Shown: positions 35,734 through 45,031 of the stretch, piece by piece
How positions within the stretch are numbered: the stretch's first letter is position 1
Layout: each line of letters begins with the position of its first letter
DNA from: an uncultured Bacteroidales bacterium
Lineage (GTDB): Bacteria; Bacteroidota; Bacteroidia; Bacteroidales; FEN-979
Length of the DNA: 64,000 nucleotides
Direction: 5' to 3'
Assembly (NCBI GenBank): GCA_903887775.1
Contig: CAISRB010000015.1
Location: 1-64,000 of the forward strand
Notes under the pieces: model-generated
What the model saw: the letters and a program-made list of their open reading frames with translations, nothing else
Told to the model about the DNA's origin: nothing
Database searches by the model: none
Made by a program: the position numbers and the translations under genes

Positions 35734-35861
35734 AAGGTATTTGTGCAAATATATCTGATTTACCGATGGGTTTTATCGAAAAAATATAGCATTTCGAAAA
35801 TAATATTATTTATCAGTTGTACCTTTACTTTTAATATGCTCAACCAAATAACAATTTCCGG

Positions 35862-37583
35862 ATGACCAGATCTTTTAGATTGAAGGGGAAGATCCTGAAA
35901 AATTTTGTTTTGATCCTTATCATCCTTTTAATACTAACCGGAGGTATTTTTACTTTCGCGTATTTCTATTACGGAAAGATTATTCGGGATATCCTAATCG
36001 AAAATGTTAAAAGGAGCAGCAAAGGATTATACAGGGCCGAAATCGGCAGCCTTTACCTTAATATTATTGACGGGAATCTCTCCTTAAAACACCTGGAACT
36101 AATTCCCGACACAGTATATTACCGGAAACAACAAAACCGGGATACGCTTTCCCCTTTGCTGTTCCGGCTGAATGTGGATAATTTTAAGGTTGTAAATTTC
36201 AATATTTGGTCAGCTATACATGAACGGAAAATAGATATCTCTGCCATCAGGATACTATCGCCTGCGATAACTGTTTACAGGATGCAGCCTTCAACAAAAG
36301 CACGTGAAGATAAACCTTCCGCTAAACTCATGTCGATTCCGCTGCCAAAGGGATTGATTTCCATCTGTATCAAAGAAATTGAAATCCTAAACGGGAAGCT
36401 TGATTTTTACGATCTCTCAGCTGACACGCTCATCCATCAATCGGTTCCATCATGCTCTGTCATGATCAGGAATATCCTGGTTGATTCGGCTCACCAGGGG
36501 AAACGAAGGCTTTTCAATGCCGATGATATCAGCATTAAAATCAGTGGCATTTCATTAAAAACAAAGAACGGATTGAACCTGATCTCTCTTTCTGAGATCG
36601 GGTTATCAACCGGGTCGAATTCATTATATGTAAATGGATTTCATCTGGTGCCCCAGTATAACCGTTATGATTATACACGCAAACTGGGCTTCCAGACCGA
36701 CCGCATGGATGTCTTTGCCGGGCAGATAAAAGCTCAGAGGTTAAACCTCCGGGAACTGATACTGGAAGGAAAAGTACAGGCCGGATTGCTTGAAATTGAC
36801 AGCCTGGTACTTGATGATTACCGGGACAAACGGATCCCGCGGAGGCCCGGGTTCAAGCCTCCCATGCCACAGGACGGGATCAGGAAGCTGAAGACGTATC
36901 TTAAAATCGATACCGTGATGTTGCATAAGGGTAAAGCTACCTATTCCGAGCAGGTTGACAAAGAAGCGGGAACCATTTTTTTTGATAAGATGGAAGCGGT
37001 CTTTACGGGCCTCACAAATGATTCAGTACTACTCCAGGCCGGGCTTGTTTCAGAATTAAAAGGAACTGCCTGGCTTATGGGAAAAGGTAAACTGGATGCT
37101 TCGTTCAGTTTCAGGTTCCGGGATAAAAGGAATCCGTTTACTTTCTCGGCTCATCTGGGACCTGTTGACTTACGCGAGATCAATCCGATGCTGACTAAAC
37201 TTCAGCCAGCCGAGATCAGGAGCGGTAAGATAGATGAGATGGTGATACCCCTTGTTACGGCCAACGACGATGTTGCAACAGGCAAGCTTTTATTTTATTA
37301 CAGTGATCTCCGCATTGCCATGACGACGAAAAAAGAGACGACCTGGAACTCAATTAAGAAAGGCGTGGTTAATTTCGTGGCAAATGACCTCGTCGTTAAT
37401 AAAGAAAATCCGGCGAAGTCAGGAAAAATGAAGACCGGCCTGATCTTTTTTAAACGGGACAAGGGAAAAGGCATCATTAATTTCCTTTGGAAAAGCGCAT
37501 TCACCGGGCTTAAATCGACGATGGGCTTCAACTCAAAAGAGCAGAAAGAGATGAAGAAGGCCGATAAAAAGCGAAAAGATTAA
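35862..37583 (+). CDS. AsmA-like envelope protein
   Basis: The 573-residue protein begins with a membrane anchor (about 14-34; NFVLILIILLILTGGIF) and continues as a long beta-rich periplasmic region. This resembles AsmA/DUF748-type proteins: LYRAEIGSLYLNIIDGNLSLKHLEL near the start and repeated 'gl.l..L.i.....' patterns. AsmA-like proteins form hydrophobic grooves that move phospholipids between membranes. The C-terminus ends in a lysine-rich tail. It is followed by an outer membrane protein 66 bp later, and the two may act together in envelope biogenesis. The family assignment is by pattern only. Confidence 0.65.
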   Translation: MTRSFRLKGKILKNFVLILIILLILTGGIFTFAYFYYGKIIRDILIENVKRSSKGLYRAEIGSLYLNIIDGNLSLKHLELIPDTVYYRKQQNRDTLSPLLFRLNVDNFKVVNFNIWSAIHERKIDISAIRILSPAITVYRMQPSTKAREDKPSAKLMSIPLPKGLISICIKEIEILNGKLDFYDLSADTLIHQSVPSCSVMIRNILVDSAHQGKRRLFNADDISIKISGISLKTKNGLNLISLSEIGLSTGSNSLYVNGFHLVPQYNRYDYTRKLGFQTDRMDVFAGQIKAQRLNLRELILEGKVQAGLLEIDSLVLDDYRDKRIPRRPGFKPPMPQDGIRKLKTYLKIDTVMLHKGKATYSEQVDKEAGTIFFDKMEAVFTGLTNDSVLLQAGLVSELKGTAWLMGKGKLDASFSFRFRDKRNPFTFSAHLGPVDLREINPMLTKLQPAEIRSGKIDEMVIPLVTANDDVATGKLLFYYSDLRIAMTTKKETTWNSIKKGVVNFVANDLVVNKENPAKSGKMKTGLIFFKRDKGKGIINFLWKSAFTGLKSTMGFNSKEQKEMKKADKKRKD

Positions 37584-37649
37584 GAAAAAGCACACTCTTT
37601 CAACAATAGCTTTTCGCCATCGGAGTAATAAATTTTGAACAAAAAAGAG

Positions 37650-39131
37650 ATGAAATACCTGTTAACAGTACTGTTTATTTACTTGCTTGTTTTTTCAGGG
37701 AGTTTAAATGCCCAGAATAAAGATGGTGCAATCCACGTCCCCGACACCCTCGCTGCTCCCTATATTACGATCACCGGTGTCGAGATCATCGGTAACAAAC
37801 TCACCAAACCTAAAATCCTGATAAGGGAACTTGATTTTAAAACAGGAGACAGCCTTGCGACTTTCCAGAAAGGGAAAAAGGCGGATTTCTCCGACCGGAA
37901 TTTTTACCCCGGGGATTCGAGTGAATTGAGGCTGCGAATGAATTACAGCCGTGAAAACCTCATCAATACGAAGCTGTTTCTCACAGTTGACCTGTACCTG
38001 AAAAAAATCAGTAAAACACAATACACATTGCTGATTGATGTAAATGAAAGGCACTATTGGTGGCTTTTCCCTGTAGCCAAGCTGAACGCCCCCAATTTCA
38101 ACGAATGGTTGCGCGATATACAATGGTCGGACCTGAGCATGGGATTGTTCTTCAGCGACAACAACCTCTTTGGGCTCAACCACCAGACTTCCATCATTGC
38201 TCTTGCCGGTAAATCCTGGGCCATCGCTTTCGGTTACAAGATCCCCTGGGTCGGTAAAGGTCAGAAAATAGGCCTCACGATGATTGCGGCATATTCAAAC
38301 ATGTACACGGTTGAATATGCTTCTCTTGATAACAAAAGGCAGATGCTTTATGGTTCGAACAGCTCACAGGAAGCCAAGCTGGCAGCGAAGCTCACTTTAA
38401 GGCCCGGCCTCTATCATTATGGGACAATCCATCTTACAGGCGATTATATTATGGTCTCCGATTCCCTGTTTAAACTCGACTCTAACTATCTTGCAGGGTA
38501 TAAAAAAACGAACCTTTCCCTCAGCCTTTATGCCGATTATTATTACGACTCGAGGAACTGCCAGAACTACCCCCTGAAAGGGAACCTGCTCAGGGTCTTC
38601 ATCAACAAGGTGGGACTGGGGATTTTTTCTAAAGACGTCAACCTTTTTTATTATGGGATTGACTTCCATTTTTACCAGACCATCAGCCGTAAATGGTATG
38701 TGGCCGAAATGGTCAAGGCGGAAAATTCAGCAGGCGAGAATGCCCCATATTTTTACCAGCTGAACATGACCCAGGACAAGGATTTTATCCGGGGATTTGA
38801 CCTTTACACCTTGAAGGGCGACCAGATGTATTTCTGCAGGAATAATATTAAATATGAGCTGATCAAGCCAAATGTAAAAAAAGTGAAGGAGGGCCAGGAA
38901 AAGAGCAAATTCAAATCGCTGCAGTATGCGTTTTACTTGAATGCCTTTGCAGATGCCGGGTATGTTGTCAATAAGTTTACCACCAACAATCCGTATGACA
39001 ATAAATTTCTTTTAAGCTGGGGACTGGGGATTGATTTTGTGACTTACTATGATCTCGTGATCCGTTTTGAATATGCCTTTACTTCGATAGGTACAAACGG
39101 CTTTTTTTTCGGGTTTGGGATGCCTATCTGA
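37650..39131 (+). CDS. BamA/TamA-like outer-membrane barrel with POTRA-type N-terminus
   Basis: ATG 37650 gives a good signal peptide (MKYLLTVLFIYLLVFSGSLN, then AQ); the longer frame begins with TTG and is less likely. Residues about 35-130 form a POTRA-like module (ITGVEIIGNKLTKPKILIRE, then LFLTVDLYLKK), and the rest is a beta-barrel with alternating aromatic strands ending in GFFFGFGMPI. It is shorter than BamA (one POTRA-like unit and a barrel of about 350 residues), closer to patatin-like or TamA-type Omp85 relatives. It may insert or export proteins or lipids. It is paired with the AsmA-like gene upstream, an association also seen for TamA/TamB. Confidence 0.75.
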   Translation: MKYLLTVLFIYLLVFSGSLNAQNKDGAIHVPDTLAAPYITITGVEIIGNKLTKPKILIRELDFKTGDSLATFQKGKKADFSDRNFYPGDSSELRLRMNYSRENLINTKLFLTVDLYLKKISKTQYTLLIDVNERHYWWLFPVAKLNAPNFNEWLRDIQWSDLSMGLFFSDNNLFGLNHQTSIIALAGKSWAIAFGYKIPWVGKGQKIGLTMIAAYSNMYTVEYASLDNKRQMLYGSNSSQEAKLAAKLTLRPGLYHYGTIHLTGDYIMVSDSLFKLDSNYLAGYKKTNLSLSLYADYYYDSRNCQNYPLKGNLLRVFINKVGLGIFSKDVNLFYYGIDFHFYQTISRKWYVAEMVKAENSAGENAPYFYQLNMTQDKDFIRGFDLYTLKGDQMYFCRNNIKYELIKPNVKKVKEGQEKSKFKSLQYAFYLNAFADAGYVVNKFTTNNPYDNKFLLSWGLGIDFVTYYDLVIRFEYAFTSIGTNGFFFGFGMPI

Positions 39132-39177
39132 TGCTTTGAGTGCATAGGTTCTGCTATATGAACATAGAATTTCGGCG

Positions 39178-39981
39178 GTGATCAGAAAAAGAAGTTGTTT
39201 TTCAATTATTGTCTTTGTTATTTGTTTTTCAGGACAGCTGTTTGCTGATTCCGGAGATTCTTTGATAAACCGGGGCCATATTGAAAAAAAAGACAGGAAA
39301 TTCCGTGTTAAAATTGAACTTAAACGTGAATTCACCAATCGCGGTACACCGGAAGAGACAACGAAGACCAGCCTGAGGACTGATTTTCTGCTGCACGGGG
39401 TCGTTACACTCATCCGCCTGGAAATTCCTTTTCCCGACCAGACCTCAGATTTTGAAGGAAGCCTTTTTAACCCGGGGCTGGGTGATATTAAGACCAGGGT
39501 GGGGTTCAGGGCCTTCAGGCTGGGCATCCCGATTGCCTCTTTTATTGAACTGACATTTCCAACCGCATCTCCTTCAGACCTCGGGACCGGAAAATACCAG
39601 TGCTCGCCCGGTTTAAGAACCTCGATCAGGCTGTCAAAGCCTGATTCTGTTCCACAGAAAAACAAGTTCACCTTTGATGTTCAGGTACAGCAGGTCTTTT
39701 CATATGCAGGCGATACATCCAGAAAAGATATTAATTATACAAAGTTTGAGATCAGCTTCAGGTATACCTGGAATAAGAAGGTATGGCTGAAGCTTGCCGT
39801 GAAGCCTGTGCTTGACTGGGAACAATCATGCTCCACAGGTGCAGTGATGGAATTTGAGCCCGGTTGGTATATCAGCCGGCACTGGAGTATCTGGATACTG
39901 GGAGGAATGCGGCTATGGGGCAGCAGCATTCCCAGCACCTACGATAAAAGGCTGACGATCGGAGCAGCTTTTAGCTTTTAA
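39178..39981 (+). CDS. Outer-membrane beta-barrel protein
   Basis: The 267-residue protein starts from GTG at 39178 with a signal peptide (MIRKRSCFSIIVFVICFSGQ, then LFADS). The remainder shows strands typical of the transporter-like OMP group (PAMF/MetA type: NPGLGDIKTRVGFRAFRLG, then IPIASFIELTFPTASP and LGTGKYQCSPG) and a C-terminal aromatic strand ending in F. The family is a channel or secondary OMP of unknown substrate. It starts 46 bp after the Omp85-like gene. Confidence 0.7.
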   Translation: MIRKRSCFSIIVFVICFSGQLFADSGDSLINRGHIEKKDRKFRVKIELKREFTNRGTPEETTKTSLRTDFLLHGVVTLIRLEIPFPDQTSDFEGSLFNPGLGDIKTRVGFRAFRLGIPIASFIELTFPTASPSDLGTGKYQCSPGLRTSIRLSKPDSVPQKNKFTFDVQVQQVFSYAGDTSRKDINYTKFEISFRYTWNKKVWLKLAVKPVLDWEQSCSTGAVMEFEPGWYISRHWSIWILGGMRLWGSSIPSTYDKRLTIGAAFSF

Positions 39982-40011
39982 TACCCGTATCGACTTGACT
40001 AGTAGTTGATT

Positions 40012-41331
40012 TTACTTTCCTTTTTTGCCGTCACCCAGGGCGAAATTGATGGGCAGCACAAAATGCACATTTACAACCTTGCCACCCTTCTCGCCTGGCT
40101 TCCATTTGGGCATCATCTTGACCACGCGCATGGCTTCTTCATCACAGCCGTGGCCGATTCCCTGCTTGATCTTAACTTCACCAACCGAACCGTCGCTCCA
40201 CACTATGAAGGAAACGAATACCTTGCCCTGGGTCTGGCTTTTAATAGCGCTCTCGGGGTACTTGAGGTTTTTCAGGATGAACTGTCCAAGCCCGGGCCAA
40301 CCGCCCGGAAATTCAGGAAGAACATCAACCGAGTCGTACACTTTGGGGTCGGTTACTTTTACGAATTTGACTTTCTCATTGGCTGTTGCCGTTGACTGGC
40401 TTTGAGGAGTCACAGAAGCCTGTGAGGAAGCTTTTACTGTAGTCTTATCCTGGCCGGCGGAGCTGCTGTATGAGCGTGCTGAAATTAACAAGACCAAGGC
40501 AAAAATGGCAGGGATTGCAAGGATGAGCTTCGTCCTCGACCATTTACCCGATTTTACTTTTGAGATCATAAGGATACGTTTTTTAATGAGTGAAACATTG
40601 AAATTATTGGTCAGACCATTCACCTGCATGCCCAAAGTTTCATCCAGGATCATCTGCTGGTATTCTGAACGGCTGGTGCCGGCTTTTATAACGCCTTCAT
40701 CGGCCAGGAATTCGTGTATGGTCCTGAACTCCCTGCCCATAAGCCAGGCAAAGGGATTGAACCACTGGATTATGATAAGGACTTCGGTAACAATGACATC
40801 AAGGGTGTGAAACTGCTGTACATGAATACGTTCATGCGTGAGGATGGACTCCAGTTTTTCGCCGGCAATATACTTTTCGTTAATAAAAACCAGGTTGAAG
40901 AATGAGAACGGGGAATAACCACGGTCGACAAAAACGATTCGCACCCCTTGCCTGCGGCCTGTCCCGTTGCGTCTTACGATGAAGAATAGCTGGAGCATCT
41001 GCCCGATAAACCTTAACACAAAAATGACAAGGCCCGTGAAATAAACAATCCCTGCGATCTCAAGTAATTGCAGATGGTTGCCAGCCGCTTTTTCAATTTT
41101 GTCGGGGGTGATCAGCACTGGATCCAGGATGTATACAACGGTGTCGGCTGCTCCCGAGGGCTGCCAGTGAAACGGGAGCAGGGGCAGCAACAACGACATG
41201 CTAACAGTTCCCAGCAGGTAAACCCTGTTCATCATAAAGAAGGTGTCTTTTCTCAGAAACAGCCAGTATACCGCATACAGCAGAGTGATACAGATGGCCG
41301 ACTCGATCAGGTATAAAGAAAGAGCATTCAT
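40012..41331 (-). CDS. M56 (BlaR1-like) metallopeptidase fused to TonB C-terminal domain
   Basis: The 439-residue protein has membrane helices near residues 8-25, 38-55 and 92-118. The M56 peptidase site is HERIH (166-170), with the third ligand region HEFLAD (E207). A later helix (about 275-294) follows, and a TonB C-terminal domain occupies about 345-435 (FPGGWPGLGQFILKNLKYPE, then GKVFVSFIVWSDG and MPKWKPGEKGG). In Bacteroidota this fusion usually follows a BlaI/MecI repressor gene, and the pair senses envelope stress. Here no BlaI gene is adjacent, although operator-like sequence lies upstream (41384-41399). All catalytic residues are present. Confidence 0.9.
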   Translation of the reverse strand: MNALSLYLIESAICITLLYAVYWLFLRKDTFFMMNRVYLLGTVSMSLLLPLLPFHWQPSGAADTVVYILDPVLITPDKIEKAAGNHLQLLEIAGIVYFTGLVIFVLRFIGQMLQLFFIVRRNGTGRRQGVRIVFVDRGYSPFSFFNLVFINEKYIAGEKLESILTHERIHVQQFHTLDVIVTEVLIIIQWFNPFAWLMGREFRTIHEFLADEGVIKAGTSRSEYQQMILDETLGMQVNGLTNNFNVSLIKKRILMISKVKSGKWSRTKLILAIPAIFALVLLISARSYSSSAGQDKTTVKASSQASVTPQSQSTATANEKVKFVKVTDPKVYDSVDVLPEFPGGWPGLGQFILKNLKYPESAIKSQTQGKVFVSFIVWSDGSVGEVKIKQGIGHGCDEEAMRVVKMMPKWKPGEKGGKVVNVHFVLPINFALGDGKKGK

Positions 41332-41383
41332 CTTAATTGATTTGTTTTACGTGAGAGCGTTATTGTATCATGTGCAAATATAC

Positions 41384-41399
41384 AACTAAATAAATAGTT
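41384..41399. promoter_or_regulatory. Possible BlaI-type operator
   Basis: An inverted repeat AACTA-6 bp-TAGTT lies about 55 bp upstream of the M56/TonB start, flanked by TACA and by a second AACTA half-site at 41404-41408. BlaI/MecI repressors recognise TACA-type dyads of similar size. The evidence is weak because the gene for the repressor is not here. Confidence 0.3.
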
Positions 41400-41523
41400 T
41401 GTCAACTAATTATTTAATTTTACAACGATTTTTTTAGGTATTTTGTCGATTAATTTATCGAATTTAGCAGATAAAGGTTCCGGCACCCATTGGAACGGCC
41501 TTTGCTGATGAGTGTTTACCGGT

Positions 41524-42648
41524 TCAGACTGATACTCCCGATTTCCTGCTTTTCCCCATGGCGTTGGCAGAGATCATCGCATCCAGGACTTTTTCAGGTG
41601 TAATTTTCCCGGCTTCATGATGTATGCCTTCCTCAGGCGCACAGGCTTTCAGAGCTGCTTTCATTAAGCTGTCACGGCTGCTGTTTCTGATGCCGATATC
41701 ATTAAATGTTGTGGGCAGACCAATTTTCTCGCAGAAAGCGTATACTGTATCAATCTCATCAGGCGGGGCGCCGGTGAGATGAAGCCCTGTAAGAACGCCA
41801 AAGGCAACTTTTTCCCCATGATAGAATGCATGGGTTTCTTCCAGGGCAGTCAGTCCGTTATGGATAGAATGGGCTGCAGCAAGGCCGGAACTTTCAAAGC
41901 CTAATCCGCTTAGCAGGATGTTGGCTTCAACAATATGGTTCAGGGCCGGGGTGATACGATGATTCTCATTGCCCGTTTTAGCAGATGGGCCATGGAGTAA
42001 AAGCGTTTCGTAACACAGCCGGGCAAGGCTTAATCCGGCCATAGTGCTGTATCCTCCGCATGCATTTGGCGACCCGGTGAGGTCGCAGGACCGGGCTTCG
42101 AACCATGTCGCCAAAGCATCGCCCATACCTGAAACCAGAAAGCGGGCCGGGGCATTTGCCATCACATTCATATCGACAAGAACAACCTGGGGATTCATCT
42201 TCTGGTAGTATACCGATTCGAAAACGCCCTGTCCGGAATAAATGACTGCACATCCGCTGCAGGGTGCATCGGTGGAAGCAATGGTGGGAACAATGATCAC
42301 CGGGATCCCGGCCCGGTCGGCGGCGATTTTCGCTGTATCGATGGCCTTGCCTCCCCCCATCCCGATGATTATATCGATCTTCCGGCTGGTGATCATATCC
42401 CCAATACGTTTCAGCTCCGGCTCACAGCATTCGCCTCCGAATCCTTCGACACTGAGGCTGTCATCCGCAGTAATAAAAGAACAAGATGGGATTATGTAAC
42501 GCCGGACCGTGGGAGATGCGAGGATCAGGCCCTTGCTGCCCAGCAGCCTGACCAGGCCTGGTAATTCGTGAAGGGCATTTTCGCCCTGAATATATTTTCC
42601 CGGAAATACAGCCTTCAAGGCTTTACTATGCCCTTTTTTATTTTCCAT
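41524..42648 (-). CDS. GldA-type iron/zinc alcohol dehydrogenase (glycerol dehydrogenase family)
   Basis: The start at 42648 (MENKKGHSKAL) is preferred over a longer TTG frame. The enzyme of about 374 residues shows the GldA pattern: FPGKYIQGENAL at the N-terminus, GMGGGKAIDTAK binding NAD, VPTIASTDAPCSG, then metal ligand regions GMGDALATWFEA (D), SSGLAAAHSIHNGL (H) and THAFYHGEKVAFG (H). Family members oxidise glycerol or other polyols with NAD. Length and residues are normal, and it seems to be a stand-alone gene. An imperfect hairpin at about 41475-41507 may terminate it. Confidence 0.9.
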   Translation of the reverse strand: MENKKGHSKALKAVFPGKYIQGENALHELPGLVRLLGSKGLILASPTVRRYIIPSCSFITADDSLSVEGFGGECCEPELKRIGDMITSRKIDIIIGMGGGKAIDTAKIAADRAGIPVIIVPTIASTDAPCSGCAVIYSGQGVFESVYYQKMNPQVVLVDMNVMANAPARFLVSGMGDALATWFEARSCDLTGSPNACGGYSTMAGLSLARLCYETLLLHGPSAKTGNENHRITPALNHIVEANILLSGLGFESSGLAAAHSIHNGLTALEETHAFYHGEKVAFGVLTGLHLTGAPPDEIDTVYAFCEKIGLPTTFNDIGIRNSSRDSLMKAALKACAPEEGIHHEAGKITPEKVLDAMISANAMGKSRKSGVSV

Positions 42649-42772
42649 GTTTGCGGTTTGTATCAAAGTTTACCCGTTAGGCGGATAAAATTAAAACAAA
42701 AATTTCGCAATCCGGGATTTCAGATGATCCAGGGCAGAATATCATCCGCAGTCCAAAATAAAATTAATGTGA

Positions 42773-43003
42773 TCAGACTTTAGGTTTCTTTGTAAAGATA
42801 TTGAGGCGGCTATCCCTTCGTAACTGATATCTTTCTCTAGTTTCAACTTCTTTTTCGAGATCGGAAATAAATATAGTTGTTCTGCCGCCATCAAGAATGA
42901 TGGGATATAAACCTGATACAGAGCCCGTCAATAGCTTTGCATTTGGGACTTTCAACCGGTTATGTTCAAGCATCATCCTGTATTCGAGAGTGGTTTTTTT
43001 CAT
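42773..43003 (-). CDS. Small hypothetical protein
   Basis: The 76-residue frame from ATG 43003 reads MKKTTLEYRMMLEHNRLKVP, then NAKLLTGSVSGLYPIILDGGRTTIF in parts and a basic tail. It has no signal peptide. The central LYPIILDGGRTTIFI suggests a compact alpha/beta protein, but I do not recognise a family. It is separated from the dehydrogenase by 124 bp, which contain one CATCCGCAG motif and nothing else notable, and from the next gene by 172 bp of AT-rich DNA. Confidence 0.5.
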   Translation of the reverse strand: MKKTTLEYRMMLEHNRLKVPNAKLLTGSVSGLYPIILDGGRTTIFISDLEKEVETRERYQLRRDSRLNIFTKKPKV

Positions 43004-43175
43004 GTTTTCGTTTTACCTTAAAATAAGTGAATCCTGGTATTTCTACAAGATACGGATTTTTTTCTTCATGCTGATAATTTTTTTTTAAAAGGAAAACCCT
43101 TCTGGTTTATCAAGCCCTGTGATACAGGCCAGGATGTTATCTTAACAAATCATTGAGACCGCCGAGCAGGTGGTG

Positions 43176-43937
43176 TCAGATTGTACATGCATCCGTCTCG
43201 GTATGACGTGATGCCACAATGATCTTAGTATCCCCGGCATGGGGCTTAAAAACATTATACGCGAGCTGGGGGTGGTTGTTCTCGGCCGAAAGATGGGAGA
43301 GGAAGAGGAGTTTCATGCGGTTTGACCTGCAGGTGGTAAAGAGTTCAAGGGCCTGTTTGTTCGAAAGATGCCCTTTTAAACCGCGGATACGGCTTTTCAG
43401 GGCTGCAGTGTAACGCCCGTTCTCAAGCATTTTCTCATCATAATTTGCTTCAAGAAAAGCTGCGTCACACTGTGAAAAATGATAGGCGACCTGCTCACAG
43501 ATTGAACCTATATCGGTGAACACACCAGCTGTGACTCCATTGTAATTTATTGTAAAACTATGGGGTTCGCAGGCATCATGCATTTTTGTAAAAGGTGTTA
43601 TCCTGAGTGAACCAAGCTGCACCGGGACCCCGGTCGTAAAATGTTTCAAGAGGGAAGGGTTAAGCATTAACCGGCTTCTTTTATAGGTGGCTGCAGTTAT
43701 GTACACGGGTATGTTATGCCTCCGCGAAAGAACTTCCACCCCCCGTGTATGGTCGGTATGCTCATGGGTAATGAATATCGCTTTGATATTATTTATCTGC
43801 AAGCAGAGCCGGTCCATCCTGAGCAGGGTCTCACGGCATGAGATCCCTGCATCGACGAATACAGCTTCTGTTTCATTGCCAATGTAATAGCAGTTTCCGT
43901 TGCTTCCCGAATTAAGCGAGGCGAGGCAAAGAGACAT
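43176..43937 (-). CDS. MBL-fold hydrolase of YycJ/WalJ type
   Basis: The 253-residue protein has the metallo-beta-lactamase motif THEHTDH (57-63) following SGSNGNCYYIG (11-20) and VDAGIS (28-33), the usual start of the YycJ group. LEANYDEKMLENGRY and LKGHLSN.QALEL (with the later histidine) are further YycJ landmarks. In Firmicutes the family is linked to DNA repair and cell-wall signalling as a possible 5'-3' exonuclease. It lies 4 bp from the YceI gene on the same strand and is probably the last gene of that transcript. Confidence 0.9.
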   Translation of the reverse strand: MSLCLASLNSGSNGNCYYIGNETEAVFVDAGISCRETLLRMDRLCLQINNIKAIFITHEHTDHTRGVEVLSRRHNIPVYITAATYKRSRLMLNPSLLKHFTTGVPVQLGSLRITPFTKMHDACEPHSFTINYNGVTAGVFTDIGSICEQVAYHFSQCDAAFLEANYDEKMLENGRYTAALKSRIRGLKGHLSNKQALELFTTCRSNRMKLLFLSHLSAENNHPQLAYNVFKPHAGDTKIIVASRHTETDACTI

Positions 43938-43941
43938 GTTC

Positions 43942-44505
43942 TTAGTTCACAGAAGAGGCGAACTTCTCCAGATTCAGATCGACGGTAATCTCGACAGACT
44001 TGGAAATATTATTGGTTACGGCTCCGGGTATTTTTACATTGTAGTCCGACAGCAATATATTGAACTTCGCATTCACCGCTATTTTTCCTTGTTTGACCTC
44101 AAAGCTGCCTTTTTCAGTGACCTGCTGAGTGACCCCGTGAATGGTGAGCTTGCCTTCGACTACAACATCGTATTTACCGTCTTTGGCAACAGAAACATCT
44201 TTGATGTTATTGACTTTCCCCAGGAAAGTGGCGATGGGGAATTTATCTGATTCAATATAATTTTCATTGAAATGTTCCTGCATCAGCGCTTTCTCGAATT
44301 CAAAGGATTTTAATAATACCTTGAAAACAAAATCCCCTGTTGCAGCATCAAGAGCGGCATTTACCTGCCGGTTATTGGCTTCGATCTTTTCTGCCGGACT
44401 ATCGGAATAAAACTTTATATGGCCTGTCTTTGTGATGAATTTCTGTGCATTCGAGCTGAGAGAAAATACCGCCAGGCAGCTGAGAATAAAAATCAGTTTT
44501 TTCAT
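43942..44505 (-). CDS. YceI family periplasmic lipocalin-like protein
   Basis: The 187-residue protein has a signal peptide (MKKLIFILSCLAVFSLSSNA) and the YceI beta-barrel pattern: FITKTGHIKFYSDSPAEKIEA, then HFNENYIESDKFPIATFLGK and LTIHGVTQQVTEKGSFEV. YceI proteins bind polyisoprenoids such as quinone precursors in the periplasm. In this cluster it sits with an OB-fold protein, a DUF5777 barrel and two cytochrome-c-like lipoproteins, which suggests an electron-transfer or quinone-related envelope role (inference). Confidence 0.9.
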   Translation of the reverse strand: MKKLIFILSCLAVFSLSSNAQKFITKTGHIKFYSDSPAEKIEANNRQVNAALDAATGDFVFKVLLKSFEFEKALMQEHFNENYIESDKFPIATFLGKVNNIKDVSVAKDGKYDVVVEGKLTIHGVTQQVTEKGSFEVKQGKIAVNAKFNILLSDYNVKIPGAVTNNISKSVEITVDLNLEKFASSVN

Positions 44506-44520
44506 ATTTACTAAAATTGG

Positions 44521-44991
44521 TTATAATTTAATAATTGAACATTTCTCCAGAATTAAATCCGTATCGTTAAACCCGGTGCAGTATCCCTTCAACTTGACAT
44601 CTGAACCGGGCTGAAGTTTCCTGGCTTGCTCCCTGTATTTGGGCAGCATCGTGCAGCGTACGCCTTCATCTCCGAACATTCCCTTGTTGAAAACAAAAAC
44701 GCAGACCATGATCGAATCAGTGGCCTCGACTTTCGAGAGTTTGCCTGTAAGCGCAATTACTTTTCCGTTGTATGTGTTTCCGCTTACGGTTTTGTTCAAA
44801 GTAAAGGCATTATAGAGATCAGCTGCAGCTAAGGTATAGGCTGCATCCAGTTTTTCATAATCAGGATGGGGCTTATTATAAATAAAGACATAAACCAGGA
44901 CTGCGGCGATAATACCGGTAATAAACAATGAGAAAACGATTTTGAGCCAGGTTGCCATAGTTCTTTTTTTATTAATCTCTGTTTCAGCCAT
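44521..44991 (-). CDS. Membrane-anchored OB-fold (tRNA_anti-like) protein
   Basis: The 156-residue protein has a short cytoplasmic head, one membrane helix (about 15-38; WLKIVFSLFITGIIAAVLVYVF) and an OB-fold-like domain (about 70-155; YNGKVIALTGKLSKVEATDS, then VRCTMLPKYREQARKL and DVKLKGYCTGFN). Such tRNA_anti-like proteins often neighbour YceI and DUF5777 genes in Bacteroidota. It lies 15 bp before yceI on the same strand. An inner ATG (MATWLK) could be the start, but the helix is retained either way. Confidence 0.75.
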   Translation of the reverse strand: MAETEINKKRTMATWLKIVFSLFITGIIAAVLVYVFIYNKPHPDYEKLDAAYTLAAADLYNAFTLNKTVSGNTYNGKVIALTGKLSKVEATDSIMVCVFVFNKGMFGDEGVRCTMLPKYREQARKLQPGSDVKLKGYCTGFNDTDLILEKCSIIKL

Positions 44992-45031
44992 TGGCTGATG
45001 CCTCGTATCAGCCCCTGTTAAAGTTTACTGC

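Noticed and set aside
41475-41507. Strong terminator after the GldA-type gene
   Set aside because: The stem has a three-base bulge and no T-run follows in the transcript direction, so it is only mentioned as possible in the gene entry.
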